Assembly (NCBI RefSeq): GCF_035762905.1
Contig: NZ_DASUCC010000135.1
Location: forward strand, 1-64,000
Reading direction: 5' to 3'
DNA length: 64,000 nt
Origin: DASYTH01 sp035762905
Lineage (GTDB): Bacteria > Actinomycetota > Actinomycetes > Mycobacteriales > Pseudonocardiaceae
This document shows positions 19,901 to 27,901 of this stretch, piece after piece; the stretch's first letter is position 1, and each line of letters starts with the position of its first letter. A program made the translations under genes and the position numbers. Below the pieces are notes generated by a model that was not told the DNA's origin, searched no databases, and worked only from the letters and a program-made list of their open reading frames with translations.

Positions 19901-20781
19901 TGTGGGCGGTCGGCCCCACCGGCGCGGCCTCCTACGCCACCGGCACCACCAGCGGCACCCTCAACACCCCGGCCGCGGCCGGCACCGTCATCCCACCGGT
20001 CAGCGCCAACCTCATCCCGATGGGCGCGGTCAACTGGACCAACCCCGCCACCGGCCAACCCCAGACCGACCTCTTCGCGGCCACCCCGACCGGACAGCTG
20101 CTCAACTACCAGCGGCTGCCCTCCGGCATCCTCGGCCCACCCACCGTCATCGACGGCGGCGGCTGGCAACACCTGACCATCTTCGGCATCGCCGACTTCA
20201 ACCACGACGGCTACCCCGACATCATCGCCCGCAACAACCAAACCGGCCTTGAACTCATCTACCGCTTCACCGCCACCGGTGTCACCCCCGCCGTCGTGTT
20301 CAGCGACGGCTGGCAAGGCTTCACCCCCTACGGCGTGGCCGACTGGAACCACGACGGCTCCTACGACGTCGTCGCCGCCGACCCCAACGGCCTGCTCTTC
20401 CTCTACCCCGGCGACCTCAGCACCGGCCTGAACAACCGCCAACAAATCGGCTCCGGCTGGACCTCGGCCTACACCCCCTGGGGTTTACTCGACTTCACCA
20501 GCGACAACAACCCCGACATCCTCACCAACTACAGCCCCACCAACATCCTCAAGATGTACTCCACCAACAACCAAAGCCAATGGACCAACGACAACGGCTA
20601 CACCGTCGGCGGCCCGTTCAACGGCTGGACCCCCTTCGCCCTGACCAACTACAACGCCGACCCCACCCACCCCAACCTCATCGCCCGCCACCCCACCACC
20701 GGCACCCTCCACATGTTCACCGGCAACGGCCAAGGCGGCTGGTCCGACCCCAACGGCACCATCATCGCCAACGGCTGGTAA
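16930..20781 (+). CDS. large secreted FG-GAP/VCBS propeller protein, paralog C
   Basis: 1,283 aa from GTG 16,930, which has GAGAGAGG 11 bases upstream. ATG 16,909 is an alternative with no ribosome site, and the frame is open to 16,831. A signal peptide (WVRTLALSLMTAFVSLG, cleavage near ATA-M) is followed by the same order of domains as paralog A: SLRPVRVRRGNSWVGLDA region, DNRLRE-like domain, Ig-like domain, and seven FG-GAP blades (DLTGDGKPDLLTV, IADFNHDGYPDIIARN, VADWNHDGSYDVVAAD). It is more diverged from A than B is in the shared half, but it ends with the same closing motif, ANGW, as A. It follows the toxin/immunity pair in the same direction with a 163-base gap. No copy of the A/B promoter block is seen there. 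Confidence 0.85.
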   Translation: MRTPGRLWHGSPVWVRTLALSLMTAFVSLGLGGPPATAMSPPTAQHPSGSDRIGVAEALVAARSSGQPVVAGALTDPVSQVTAHPNGTLTRQVSLRPVRVRRGNSWVGLDASLVRNGEGGFSTAATTGSVRLSGGGAGPLMTLAHRGRQVSLSLPFVLPAPSVSGHTATYAEVLSGVDVVVNTDEQGGVAHTLVVKNRVAAANPALARLRLTASSRDLSASIDSEGRLRFTDRSGRVAYSSPAAIMWDSAPAPVGAKAARPGSVDRRLVEATGGALIDAATGAAMNSTARTPGEAARVAAVAVSTSPAGVDLVPDQGLLSDPTTVYPVMIDPTLQPNIWSAYNGDWTEVESGKPTTALWNQSGPAQIGNCVWPGPPPKCNGIGVTRSFFQWNIAGFYNTTILAAQVNFTALYAVDCNSIVKVDWVDPVGPGTNWNNQPHSSGTPGSGGTCSGGIGADVTDQLRYAANNHTNTLTFRLKAADEGDTGAGWKKFTQNNAVLSVSYDVVPVTPWRTQTSPATVCTTTTPYPVIGRTDVSLFAATSLAADGVAKPLEAQFVVTNLATGATINRTTQTTAGSWTLAPIAQGAFADGDYSWTVRVFDGLLYSGWTPACRFHVDTSQPGTPTITSTDFPGDGLTGRPVRTPGTVTFSPPVGSSTPVGYRYQINGGIPVIVNASNGSWTGTVTPSRIGPNFLTVQALSAAGTPSPAAQRILLATPPATPDRDGDLTGDGKPDLLTVGGTNGTAPGLWLTPGTGTGTLGAPTNIGIRGTALSTTLGTPTDWAGTLVTTGQFTGSGMQDILAVSPNGTVRVYANPGDGSALTLDTGTITTLFGDSFLDPNWEPLLGPTTAITQIVSVGHLPEDSLPSSDSRYPDLIATVNNGGHHELWWFEHGLGAGNFGTAAVVLDDTVDWSTKTIAAATKGGRPALLVRDNPTGQVDLYATTCTVDCYNLNWFTDATRTVARPASSVLTKTNAPSILGNDTNNDTHPDLWAVGPTGAASYATGTTSGTLNTPAAAGTVIPPVSANLIPMGAVNWTNPATGQPQTDLFAATPTGQLLNYQRLPSGILGPPTVIDGGGWQHLTIFGIADFNHDGYPDIIARNNQTGLELIYRFTATGVTPAVVFSDGWQGFTPYGVADWNHDGSYDVVAADPNGLLFLYPGDLSTGLNNRQQIGSGWTSAYTPWGLLDFTSDNNPDILTNYSPTNILKMYSTNNQSQWTNDNGYTVGGPFNGWTPFALTNYNADPTHPNLIARHPTTGTLHMFTGNGQGGWSDPNGTIIANGW

Positions 20782-20792
20782 CCAATCCACCG

Positions 20793-20829
20793 TGCCCCGC
20801 TGGCATCTGCAGCTCACGCCAGCGGGGCA
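20793..20829 (+). terminator. hairpin terminator after paralog C
   Basis: A perfect 12-bp stem (20,793-20,804 paired with 20,818-20,829) with a 13-base loop, starting 12 bases after the stop codon. There is no U-run. Placement and stability make it a convincing actinobacterial terminator. Confidence 0.75.
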
Positions 20830-21023
20830 GCACGGCCCGGCGCTTCCATATCGGCATGGCTGTCGACGGTATCGGGATTTGCCCGGTGAGGGCCGTCTGA
20901 CAAGCCCTCCAGCGACGCGGGGCTGTTCGCCGATGTCCTGTCTGCGTCCGGCTACCGTGAGGTCCTTCCCGGCACGGGCAATTACTGGACTGCCGAGCAG
21001 GTGCGTAGCTCGCTCAGCGGGTG
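20830..21023. other. intergenic remnant before the IS element
   Basis: No complete gene. A start-less stretch on the plus strand at about 20,896-21,029 reads LFADVLSASGYREVLPGTGN and then WTAEQVRSSLSGW, which looks protein-like but is cut by the IS left end. It may be a fragment of a gene removed before the insertion. I do not recognise it. Confidence 0.35.
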
Positions 21024-21026
21024 GTC

Positions 21027-21051
21027 TGACCTTCCCCCCAGACCGTGGAGG
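21027..21051 (+). repeat. left terminal inverted repeat of the IS3 element
   Basis: 25 bases starting TGACCTTCCCCCC and ending GTGGAGG. It pairs with the right end at 22,257-22,281 with four mismatches. The preceding GTC is the target duplication. Confidence 0.9.
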
Positions 21052-21071
21052 CATGGACTATAAGGAGTGCC

Positions 21072-21361
21072 ATGCCGGAGAAGCGACGGCGGTTCGACCG
21101 GGAGTTTCGTGAGGGTGCGGTCCGGATCGTGCGGGAGACGAACAAGCCGATCGCCCAGGTGGCCAACGATCTGGGGATCAACCCGGGGACTCTGGGTAAC
21201 TGGGTGAACCAGGACAAGATCGACCGTGGTGAGGTCGAGCGGCTGAGCGGCGACGAGCGGGCCGAGTTGGCTCGGCTGCGGCAGGAAGTGACCGAGTTGC
21301 GGATGGAGCGTGAGTCCTCAAGCGATCCGTGGTCCTGTGGGTGAAGGAGGCGACGCGGTGA
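21072..21361 (+). pseudogene. IS3 orfA (helix-turn-helix) with a 1-base deletion
   Basis: ATG 21,072 has AAGGAG upstream. The product begins MPEKRRRFDREFREGAVRIV with the classical HTH (AQVANDLGINPGTLGNWV) and a leucine-zipper-like LARLRQEVTELRMERE. The current frame ends at 21,344 with the aberrant tail SSSDPWSCG. Restoring one G after GAG near 21,314 gives the usual VLKRSVVLWVKEAT ending and a stop that overlaps the orfB GTG start (GTGA at 21,358). A single-base deletion therefore broke orfA and its coupling to orfB. Confidence 0.85.
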
Positions 21362-22250
21362 GCCTGGCCGCGTTCATCGCCGACCAGAGGACCTGCCACC
21401 GCGTGCCGCACACGGTCGCGTGCCGGGCGCTGGGCGTGTCGCAGTCGTGGTTCTATAAGTGGCAGCACCGGTCGCGCCGTCTCACGTCGACCGAGCGGCG
21501 CCGGGCCGAGCTGGATGCGGCGGTGGCCGAGGCGTTCGCGGCCGCGGACGGCTTGCACGGATCGCCGCGGCTTCTGGAGGATTTACGGGCCGTCGGGTGG
21601 GTGGTGAGCGAGAAGGCGGTGGCGAAATCGATGGCCCGGCAGGGATTGGTCGCGCGACCGAAGAAACGGCGCAAGAACCTCACCCGGCCGGACAAGCGAG
21701 CGGTCCCGTTCCCCGATCTGGTGCAACGAGTTTTCACCGCGCCGGCGCCGAACGTGACGTGGGTCGGCGATATGACCGAAATCCCGACCGACGAGGGCAA
21801 GCTGTACCTGTCCACCGCGATCGATCTGTTCTCCCGCCGGCTGCTTGGCTACGCCACCAGCACTCACCCCGACGCGAACTCGCTGGTCAGACCATCACGA
21901 TGGCCGTGGCGGCGCGCGGCGGGAAGGAGCGGGTGGCCGGGGTCGTCTTCCACTCCGACCGCGGCTCGACCTACACCGCGCACCACTTCACCGGCCTGTG
22001 CCATCGTCTTGGCATTGTGCAATCGATGGGTAGGACTGGTTCGTGTTTTGACAATGCCGCGGCCGAATCATTCTTCTCCACGCTCGAGCACGAGGTGCTT
22101 TCTCGTCATCATTTCAAGACGCGGAAACAAGCGAAACAGACTATTGTGAAATGGGTCGTCGACTTCTATAATTCTCGACGGCGCCACAGTTCCTGTGGCA
22201 TGCAGTCCCCGATCGATTATGAGACCACTGCGGCCAACCTGGCCGCATAG
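21358..22250 (+). pseudogene. IS3 orfB transposase (DDE, rve) with a frameshift
   Basis: GTG 21,358 with GGAGG upstream starts VSLAAFIADQRTCHRVPHTV. The IS3 N-terminal HTH_21 region (GLHGSPRLLEDLRAVG) and the first DDE Asp (WVGDMTEIPTDEGKLYL) are in one frame up to DANSLV near 21,890. The rest lies in another frame: TITMAVAARGG, the second Asp in VVFHSDRGSTYTA, and the Glu in CFDNAAAESFFSTLEHE, followed by the C-terminal YNSRRRHSSCGMQSPIDYE. All three acidic catalytic residues exist but are split by one indel, so no full transposase is made unless ribosomes slip. Confidence 0.9.
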
Positions 22251-22256
22251 AGAAGT

Positions 22257-22281
22257 CCTCCACGATCCGGGGGGAGGCTCA
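22257..22281 (-). repeat. right terminal inverted repeat of the IS3 element
   Basis: 25 bases, 21/25 identical to the left end in reverse complement (TGAGCCTCCCCCC...). Followed directly by the GTC duplication. Confidence 0.9.
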
Positions 22282-22282
22282 G

Positions 22283-24874
22283 TCAGGTGTTGTTGTCGAT
22301 GGTGAGGTAGGAGCGGAGGTGGTCGGCGTCGGGTGTGCCGAGGTCGGTGTAGAGGGTCAGGGCGTGTTGGTAGTGCTGGCGGGCCTGGGCTGGGTGGTTG
22401 AGGGTGTGGTGGGCGTGGCCGAGGCCGGTGTGGGCGCGGGCCTGCTGGTCGGGTGCGCCGATGTCGACGGCGATGGTGTGGGCGGCGGTGTGGTGGGTGA
22501 GGGCGTCGGTCGGGCGGTCGGCGTTGTGGGCGGCTTCGCCGAGGCCGTTGAGCGCGTAGGCTTCGCCGTCTCGTTCGCCGGCCTCGCGGAAGATGACCAG
22601 GGCTCGCTGGTAGTACCCGGTGGCTTGGGTGGGCTGGCCGAGGTGGAGGTGGAGGACGCCGAGGCTGTCCAGTGTCCAGGCTTCGCCGGCGCAGTTGCCG
22701 AGCTGCCGGTACAGGGTCAGAGCCTGCTGGAGATAGTCGGTGGCCGACTGGTAGCGGCCGAGCTTGACCTCGACATCGCCCAGGCCGTTGAGCGCGTAGG
22801 CTTCGCCGGCCCGGTCGCCGGCCTGCCGGACCAGGGTCAGGGCCTGCTGGTAATGATTGGCGGCCGACCGGTAATGGCCGAGCTTGACCTCGACATCGCC
22901 GACGCTGTTCAGTGCGTTTGCTTCGCCGGCCCGGTCGCCGGCCTGCCGGTACAGGGTCAGGGCCCGCTGGTAATAGTCGGTGGCTGGCTGGTAGTGGCCC
23001 AGCCGCGCCTCGACGCGGCCGAGGTTGTTCAGGGCGCGGGCCTGGCCGGCCGGGTCGGCGGCCTGCCGGTATAGGTGCAGGGCCTGCTGGAGGTGTTCGG
23101 TGGCCGGCACGGACTGGCCCAGCTGCGCGTGGGCGGCGCCGATGTCGGTCAAAGCCCGGGCTTGTCCGGTCGGGTCGTTGGTGTGGTCGGCGGCGTGGCG
23201 GGCGTGACCGTGGATGGCCAGGGCGTCAGCGAAGTGTCCGCCGTCGAGGTAGCGGAACAGGGTGGTGGACAGTCGGGTGGTGTGGGTGGGCCAGCCGTGG
23301 GTGGCGGTGTGTGCGGCGACGGCGACGAGGGTGGGGCGTTCGGTGTCGAGCCAGGTGCGGGCGGTGTCCGGTTCGGTCAGGTCGGGGGTGGGGGTGCCGG
23401 TCTGGGTGACGCGGGGCCGACGGTGCGTCTCGGCGGGGTGCAGGATGTCCATGGCGGCGGCGGCGGTGGCCAGGTAGTAGTCGAACAGGCGGGTCAGGGC
23501 GGCGCGGCGTTCGGATGGGCGGTCTTCGTCGCTGGCCCGGCCGATGGCGTAGGCGCGGATGAGGTCGTGGAAGGTATACCGGCTGGGGGTGCCCTGTTGC
23601 AGCAGGTGGTCTCGGCACAGGTGGTGCAGGTGGGTCCGGGCGGTGGGCAGGTCGGTGTCGGCCAGGGCGGCGGCGGCGTAGGTGTCGAGGTCCTGGCCGG
23701 GGTGTAGCGCCGCCAGCCGCAGCAGCCGTTGCTGGTCGGTGGATAGATGCTGATAGGACAGGTCGAGGGCGAGTTCCACCGCGGTGTCCAGGCGCCGCTG
23801 ATGGTGGCGTTCGTCGAGCCGGTCGGCGTGATCGGTGAGGGTCCAGCCGGGTGTGCTGCGGATGTGCCCGGTGACCAGGCCGAGGGCGAGGGGCAGGTAA
23901 CCGCAGCGCCGGGCGATCCGGGCCGGGGCATGCGGGTCCCGGCCGACGGGAACGTCGGGTGCCGCCCGGGTGAGAAGTGTCACCGCCTCGTCGGCGGTGA
24001 ACACGTCCACTGCCAGGTGGGTCGCGGCAGGTAGGGCGGTGAGGCTTCGTCGGCTGGTGATCAACGTGAGGCAGCCCGGGGTTTCGGGAAGCAGCGGGCG
24101 GACCTGGTCCTCGTTGGCGGCGTTGTCCAGCACAATCAGCGTGCGGGTGCCGGCGAGGCGGCCGCGGTAGGCGACGGTGCGGGCGGGCAGGTGGTGCGGG
24201 ATCTGCTGGCCGGGCACTCCCAGTAGGCGCAGGAAGCCGTCCAGGACGGCGGCTGGGTCGGCCGGCGGCTGGGCGGGGTCGGGGTGGAAGCCGCGCAGGT
24301 TGACGAACAGGACTCGGTCGAAGGGCATCTCGCGGGTGAGCAGGTGCCCGGCGTGGATGGCGAGTTGGGTTTTGCCGATCCCGGCCATCCCGGCGATCGC
24401 GGAGATCACCATCGCGCCACCCTCCTGCTGGCTGTGGCGGAGGGCTTGGCGGAGACGGTCCAGCTCTGCGGTGCGGCCGGTGAAGGCGGCCAGATCCTGC
24501 GGGAGGCTGTCCTGGACCCGGATCTGCGCCGCGGCCCGGGCTTCCCCGCCGATCACTTGGAGCGCTTGGCGCCACTGCGTCACGTACCCCACGTCCGGGT
24601 GCAACGCCTGCACCACCGCGATGACGAGGTCAGTGTTCAGCCGTCGCCGACCGGGTTTGAAACAGTCCACAACTGTGGCTTTTTTTGTCAGTTCACTGGT
24701 CGGGCGACCGGCTGCCGCCCAGTCCTTGTTAATGCAGCCGGTGATCCATTCGTAGGACGGGTCGCCCGCCCAGACCTTCAGTGACCGTAGCTCCTCGATG
24801 AGTTCACCGAGGGTGCCGGCCCGGCCCGGGTCCGGAAGCACAGTGAACGTATGGTTCGGTCGCGCAGCAGTCAT
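22283..24874 (-). CDS. NB-ARC (STAND ATPase) TPR transcriptional regulator
   Basis: 863 aa. An N-terminal ~110-residue helical domain (TLGELIEELRSLKVWAGDPS; tryptophan-rich, likely an XRE-like HTH) precedes the NB-ARC ATPase. The ATPase has a P-loop AIAGMAGIGKTQLA, a Walker B-like RTLIVLDNAANEDQVRPLLP and a GxP motif region (LPLALGLVTGH). A winged-helix segment follows, then six or seven TPR units of the type ANALNSVGDVEVKLGHY. Such proteins sense a ligand through the TPRs and control nearby secondary-metabolite or secretion genes; the target here is unknown. The stop codon touches the IS3 right end, so the C-terminus is intact but its native downstream DNA has been displaced. Confidence 0.88.
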   Translation of the reverse strand: MTAARPNHTFTVLPDPGRAGTLGELIEELRSLKVWAGDPSYEWITGCINKDWAAAGRPTSELTKKATVVDCFKPGRRRLNTDLVIAVVQALHPDVGYVTQWRQALQVIGGEARAAAQIRVQDSLPQDLAAFTGRTAELDRLRQALRHSQQEGGAMVISAIAGMAGIGKTQLAIHAGHLLTREMPFDRVLFVNLRGFHPDPAQPPADPAAVLDGFLRLLGVPGQQIPHHLPARTVAYRGRLAGTRTLIVLDNAANEDQVRPLLPETPGCLTLITSRRSLTALPAATHLAVDVFTADEAVTLLTRAAPDVPVGRDPHAPARIARRCGYLPLALGLVTGHIRSTPGWTLTDHADRLDERHHQRRLDTAVELALDLSYQHLSTDQQRLLRLAALHPGQDLDTYAAAALADTDLPTARTHLHHLCRDHLLQQGTPSRYTFHDLIRAYAIGRASDEDRPSERRAALTRLFDYYLATAAAAMDILHPAETHRRPRVTQTGTPTPDLTEPDTARTWLDTERPTLVAVAAHTATHGWPTHTTRLSTTLFRYLDGGHFADALAIHGHARHAADHTNDPTGQARALTDIGAAHAQLGQSVPATEHLQQALHLYRQAADPAGQARALNNLGRVEARLGHYQPATDYYQRALTLYRQAGDRAGEANALNSVGDVEVKLGHYRSAANHYQQALTLVRQAGDRAGEAYALNGLGDVEVKLGRYQSATDYLQQALTLYRQLGNCAGEAWTLDSLGVLHLHLGQPTQATGYYQRALVIFREAGERDGEAYALNGLGEAAHNADRPTDALTHHTAAHTIAVDIGAPDQQARAHTGLGHAHHTLNHPAQARQHYQHALTLYTDLGTPDADHLRSYLTIDNNT

Positions 24875-25594
24875 AGATCATTCCCGAAGAGATGACCACC
24901 AAACGGCCCGTCTCATCGTGCCTGCGACCCCAGCGAAGCCAGGGATCCTGCCCATGATGCGGCTGCAGAGGTGATGAGACAAGTCGATCTTTCCGTGCGG
25001 GATCGTATGGGATTTCCCCAGCTCGTTTCGCCCAATCGGAGAGTCATCGGCAAGGCCAACCGGAACCGCATGGGCGTCCCCTAATGATCAATCGTCACTG
25101 AGATATCTAAGTCGATACGGGTCCCGGCTGGCCTCAAGGTTGACGCAAGGTCTGCAAGCAGGGTGCGGTGCCACCGTAAACCACTCAAGTTCGGCGATAC
25201 CAATCTCTGCCGATTGAACTCCTGTCGCCGCACGTTATTCGACGGAGGCCCACCTGTTGACACGGCCTGAAAGGACAGTCGTGGCCACATCTAGCAAGAT
25301 CATCCCACATCCAAGGTCCTTAGGAGCACGCTGAGGGATGCATCTATGACTCGAATAATACTAGCGACGCGAGAGACGATGTCGCCCCCGGGGGTGCGCG
25401 CAGAACGGATCCCGGACACCCACGGTAATGGGTGCGGAGGCGCGTTACACTGAATTCTCTGGTGCTGATAGATCTTTCCTTCAATGAGAGGAAACCCACG
25501 TCAGGTCACGTCAAGATATTGCCGGTCTGTGGACTTGCCAGTTCGACCTTGTAGTACAGGGTAGCCGCACCGTCCGACCGGTTGGTAAAGGGTT
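24875..25594. other. intergenic region without recognisable gene
   Basis: 720 bases of lower-GC DNA between two divergent units. Short frames exist on both strands (for example 25,081-25,290 minus) but lack a ribosome site, a motif or actinobacterial codon bias. It must contain the promoter of the NB-ARC gene; I could not define hexamers confidently. Confidence 0.5.
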
Positions 25595-25816
25595 GTGATG
25601 CGGTCACGTCTGGCTGCGCGGCTGCCCCGTCGTCTGCTTGTTGTCGGCGTCGCGGTGATGTTCGTGGTAGGTCTGGTAGTCCGCGCGCCAATGGCCGAGG
25701 CGGCGACGAAAGCCATATGGACGTATTTCTCATGGCAGAAAGGTGAAGCCGATGACAGATTTCTTGGAAACGGTGAAGAAGATGGCCGAGACGATAAAGA
25801 TGTCGGTGGAGGATGA
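25595..25816 (+). CDS. hypothetical small protein with signal peptide
   Basis: 73 codons, GTG start followed at once by an ATG (25,598). The sequence MRSRLAARLPRRLLVVGVAV continues into a long hydrophobic core and AEAAT, a good Sec signal. It then has only ~30 polar residues ending in a D/E/G-rich tail. A second frame (ATG 25,752, MTDFLETVKKMAETIKMSVE) overlaps its 3' end and runs into the LGFP gene. It may be the start of a once longer exported protein that lost its body through a frameshift. Codon use is weaker than in neighbouring genes. Confidence 0.35.
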   Translation: MMRSRLAARLPRRLLVVGVAVMFVVGLVVRAPMAEAATKAIWTYFSWQKGEADDRFLGNGEEDGRDDKDVGGG

Positions 25817-25913
25817 CATCACTTCTGCGGATTCGACGAGTGTTTCGTCGCGCCGTCGCGAAGTGGTTGAATCGTCGGTTGGGCGATGGAATCCAATTAG
25901 GGGAGCGAAGCGA

Positions 25914-26546
25914 ATGTCGAACAAAGTACTTTTTGGCAAGGGCGCTATGCGACGCTGGCTGCGTGGGTCGATCGCCGCCTTGGCATTGGCCGGTAGTATG
26001 GTGACAGTGCCAGCCATCGCGCATGCAGGGCCCGGTAGCGTCCACTGTGGCGTGTTTGTGTATGGCTTTATTGAGGACAAATACTTGTAGCTTGGTGCCG
26101 AGTGGGGAACGCTCGGTTGTCCCGCTAACGTCGAGGCAGACGCCACCGGCGGTGGCCGTTGGGAAGCGTTTCATGGCGGTGTGATCTACTGGCATCCTGC
26201 CACGCAGGCCCACGTCGTGGGGGGAGCAATCCTTCAGAAGTGGGACCAGTACTGGCGAGAGCAAGGCTTCGGCTACCCCTTGACGGACGAGACTTCCACC
26301 CCGGACCAAATCGGCCGGTACAACCACTTCCAACGCGCCTCGATCTACTGGACTCTCCAAACCGGCGCGCACCCGGTATACGGCACGATCCGCGACACCT
26401 GGGCTGCCATGGGCTGGGAGCGTAGCTGCCTCGGGTACCCATTGACCGATGAGGCCGACACGCCTGGCGGAGGGGGCCGGTATCAGGTATTCCAACACGG
26501 ATCAATGTACTGGACCCTTGCCGGCGGGGCCCATGCAACCTGCTGA
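25914..26546 (+). pseudogene. secreted LGFP-repeat protein interrupted by an in-frame TAG
   Basis: ATG 25,914 follows AGGGGAG with an 8-base spacer. MSNKVLFGKGAMRRWLRGSI begins a signal peptide ending AHA-GP. The mature part carries three LGFP repeats (WGTLGCPANVEADATGGGRW, YWREQGFGYPLTDETSTPD, WERSCLGYPLTDEADTPGGG), a module found in envelope-associated actinobacterial proteins. A TAG at 26,088-26,090, after FIEDKYL, interrupts the frame; the same frame then continues cleanly for 151 codons. One C-to-T change (CAG to TAG) would explain it. As read, only a 58 aa stub is made unless the stop is suppressed. Confidence 0.8.
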
Positions 26547-26665
26547 CGTGCTACCGCCAACCATGCTCGCCGCCTGCACCCCACGGCTGTGATCGCCAGT
26601 CTCAGAACCAGGGGGACCAACTAGTTTGTAATCCAAACCTGTTGCTGTCAAGCGCACGGGAAAGG

Positions 26666-27200
26666 TCAGGTGTTGAAATACGTGGCTTCGGGGCGGTGCA
26701 GGACGATGGCGTCGGTGGACTGTTCGGGGTGGAATTGGTGATCCTCGGAGAGGGTCACGCCGATGCGGCCGGGGAGAGCAGGTCGGCGATCCTGGCGCGG
26801 TCTTCGCGGTCTTCGAGGTTGGGCAGTCGCCGTAGCCCAGTGCGAAGCGGGGCGCCGCGGTAGCTGAGGTCGAGGAAACATTCGACGTCGTCGGAGACTT
26901 CGTCGGCCATGGTCGCACCGGAGGGGAGGCACAGTTCTTCGCGGACGCGCCGGTGCGAGTACTCGGCGCGGGCTTCGGTGAGTTGCACCCGAGGCCGTGG
27001 ACTTCGAGATAGTCGCGGTAGGCGTTGGCCTCGAGGAGTTCGTGGGCGTAGTCGGCGATGGGTTGGCTCATGGTGACGATGGTGAACGCGACCACGTCAG
27101 TCTCCCCCGACTCGCGTGGCCGGAAGAAGTCGGTGGTCTCCGCCCCGGCCGTTGCGACGACCACCGGCTGCTCATCGATTACCCGGCACCCGTGATCGAG
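26666..27200 (-). pseudogene. metH: remnant of cobalamin-dependent methionine synthase (C-terminal activation domain)
   Basis: Pieces in alternating minus-strand frames reconstruct the SAM-binding reactivation domain of MetH. In order: TADFFRPRESGETD-type segment (here TTDFFRPRESGETDVVAF), ELLEANAYRDYLEVHGLG, VQLTEARAEYSHRRVREELC, RFALGYGDCPNLEDR, then RIGVTLSEDHQFHPEQSTDA and the usual closing EATYFNT before the stop at 26,666. The RxxxGYxxCP and HPEQST motifs are diagnostic. At least three frameshifts are present and the rest of the 1,200-residue enzyme is missing. It is a dead fragment; a working copy must lie elsewhere if the host needs it. Confidence 0.85.
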
Positions 27201-27264
27201 GTCGTGGCCGCTTCGGCCTGTGCGATGGGAAAACGGTACGCAGCAAGCACATCGCAGCCGATGG

Positions 27265-27873
27265 CTAGTGGTGGCGGGCGAGTTCGACGGCCGAGATCAG
27301 CAGCACGCCGGCCAGGATCGGAATGAGCACCCGGTCGGACAACACGCCCACCAGCAGCCCACACAGCGTGGCGCCGGTGATCGAGCCGGCGACCATCACC
27401 ACTACGAACCGGACGTTCGCACGGCGAAACTGCTGTCCCGGCTGTAGCGAGCGAAGGCAACCAGAATGGTCGGCAACGACACCAGCAACGACGCGCTGCC
27501 CGCGGTCTTGATGTCGATGCCGTAGAGCGGCACGATCGTCGGGATCAGCAACTCGCCGCCGGCCACCCCCATGACCGCCGCGACCACGCCGATGCCGAAC
27601 CCCGCCACCACACCTGCGACCGCCTGCACCACGGCGGGCAGGATCAGCGTGCCCAGCGAGGTGAGATGGGTGACCACCAGCGCCGCGGCATGCCCACCAA
27701 CAGCCCGGCGAGCACTCGGTTCAGCACGACCGCGCGCATCCGCACCGCCCAGGACGCACCCGCCCACGCCCCAGCAGGCACCCCGCCAGCAGATTCATCG
27801 CCACCAGCCCGTGGCCGGCCAGCTGCGCCCCGATACGCCCACAACAGCGCCGGCAACGCGGTCAGGACAACAA
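27265..27873 (-). pseudogene. remnant of a TauE/SafE-family sulfite/sulfonate exporter
   Basis: Minus-strand fragments in different frames join into the C-terminal two-thirds of a TauE-like permease: LPALLWAYRG at the IS edge, LLAGCLLGAWAGASWAVRMR, GVVAAVMGVAGGELLIPTIV (the conserved GxxGxGGGxxxxP-like half repeat), TAGSASLLVSLPTILVAFARYSRD, then after another frameshift RFVVVMVAGSITGATLCGLL and a stop at 27,265. Several transmembrane helices are apparent. The 5' part is absent, and the upstream edge coincides with the left end of the IS element at 27,874, which probably truncated it. Confidence 0.8.
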
Positions 27874-27901
27874 TGAGCTTCCCCGGTTCCCGGAGGGGTT
27901 G

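Larger units (their letters stand above)
21027..22281 (+). mobile_element. IS3-family insertion sequence (1,255 bp), both frames disrupted
   Basis: Two 25-base terminal inverted repeats (21,027-21,051 and 22,257-22,281) match at 21 of 25 positions and begin with TGA. The element is flanked on both sides by the trinucleotide GTC (21,024-21,026 and 22,282-22,284), the 3-bp target duplication expected for IS3. Inside are an orfA-like helix-turn-helix gene and an orfB DDE transposase, each with a frameshift. The right end abuts the 3' end of the NB-ARC gene on the other strand, with the duplicated GTC overlapping that gene's stop codon. The intact duplication indicates a fairly recent simple insertion; the copy is now probably immobile without help in trans. 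Confidence 0.9.

Noticed and set aside
25506..26498. Minus-strand frame of 330 codons opposite the LGFP gene
   Set aside because: No ribosome site or fold; plus strand carries signal peptide and LGFP repeats.
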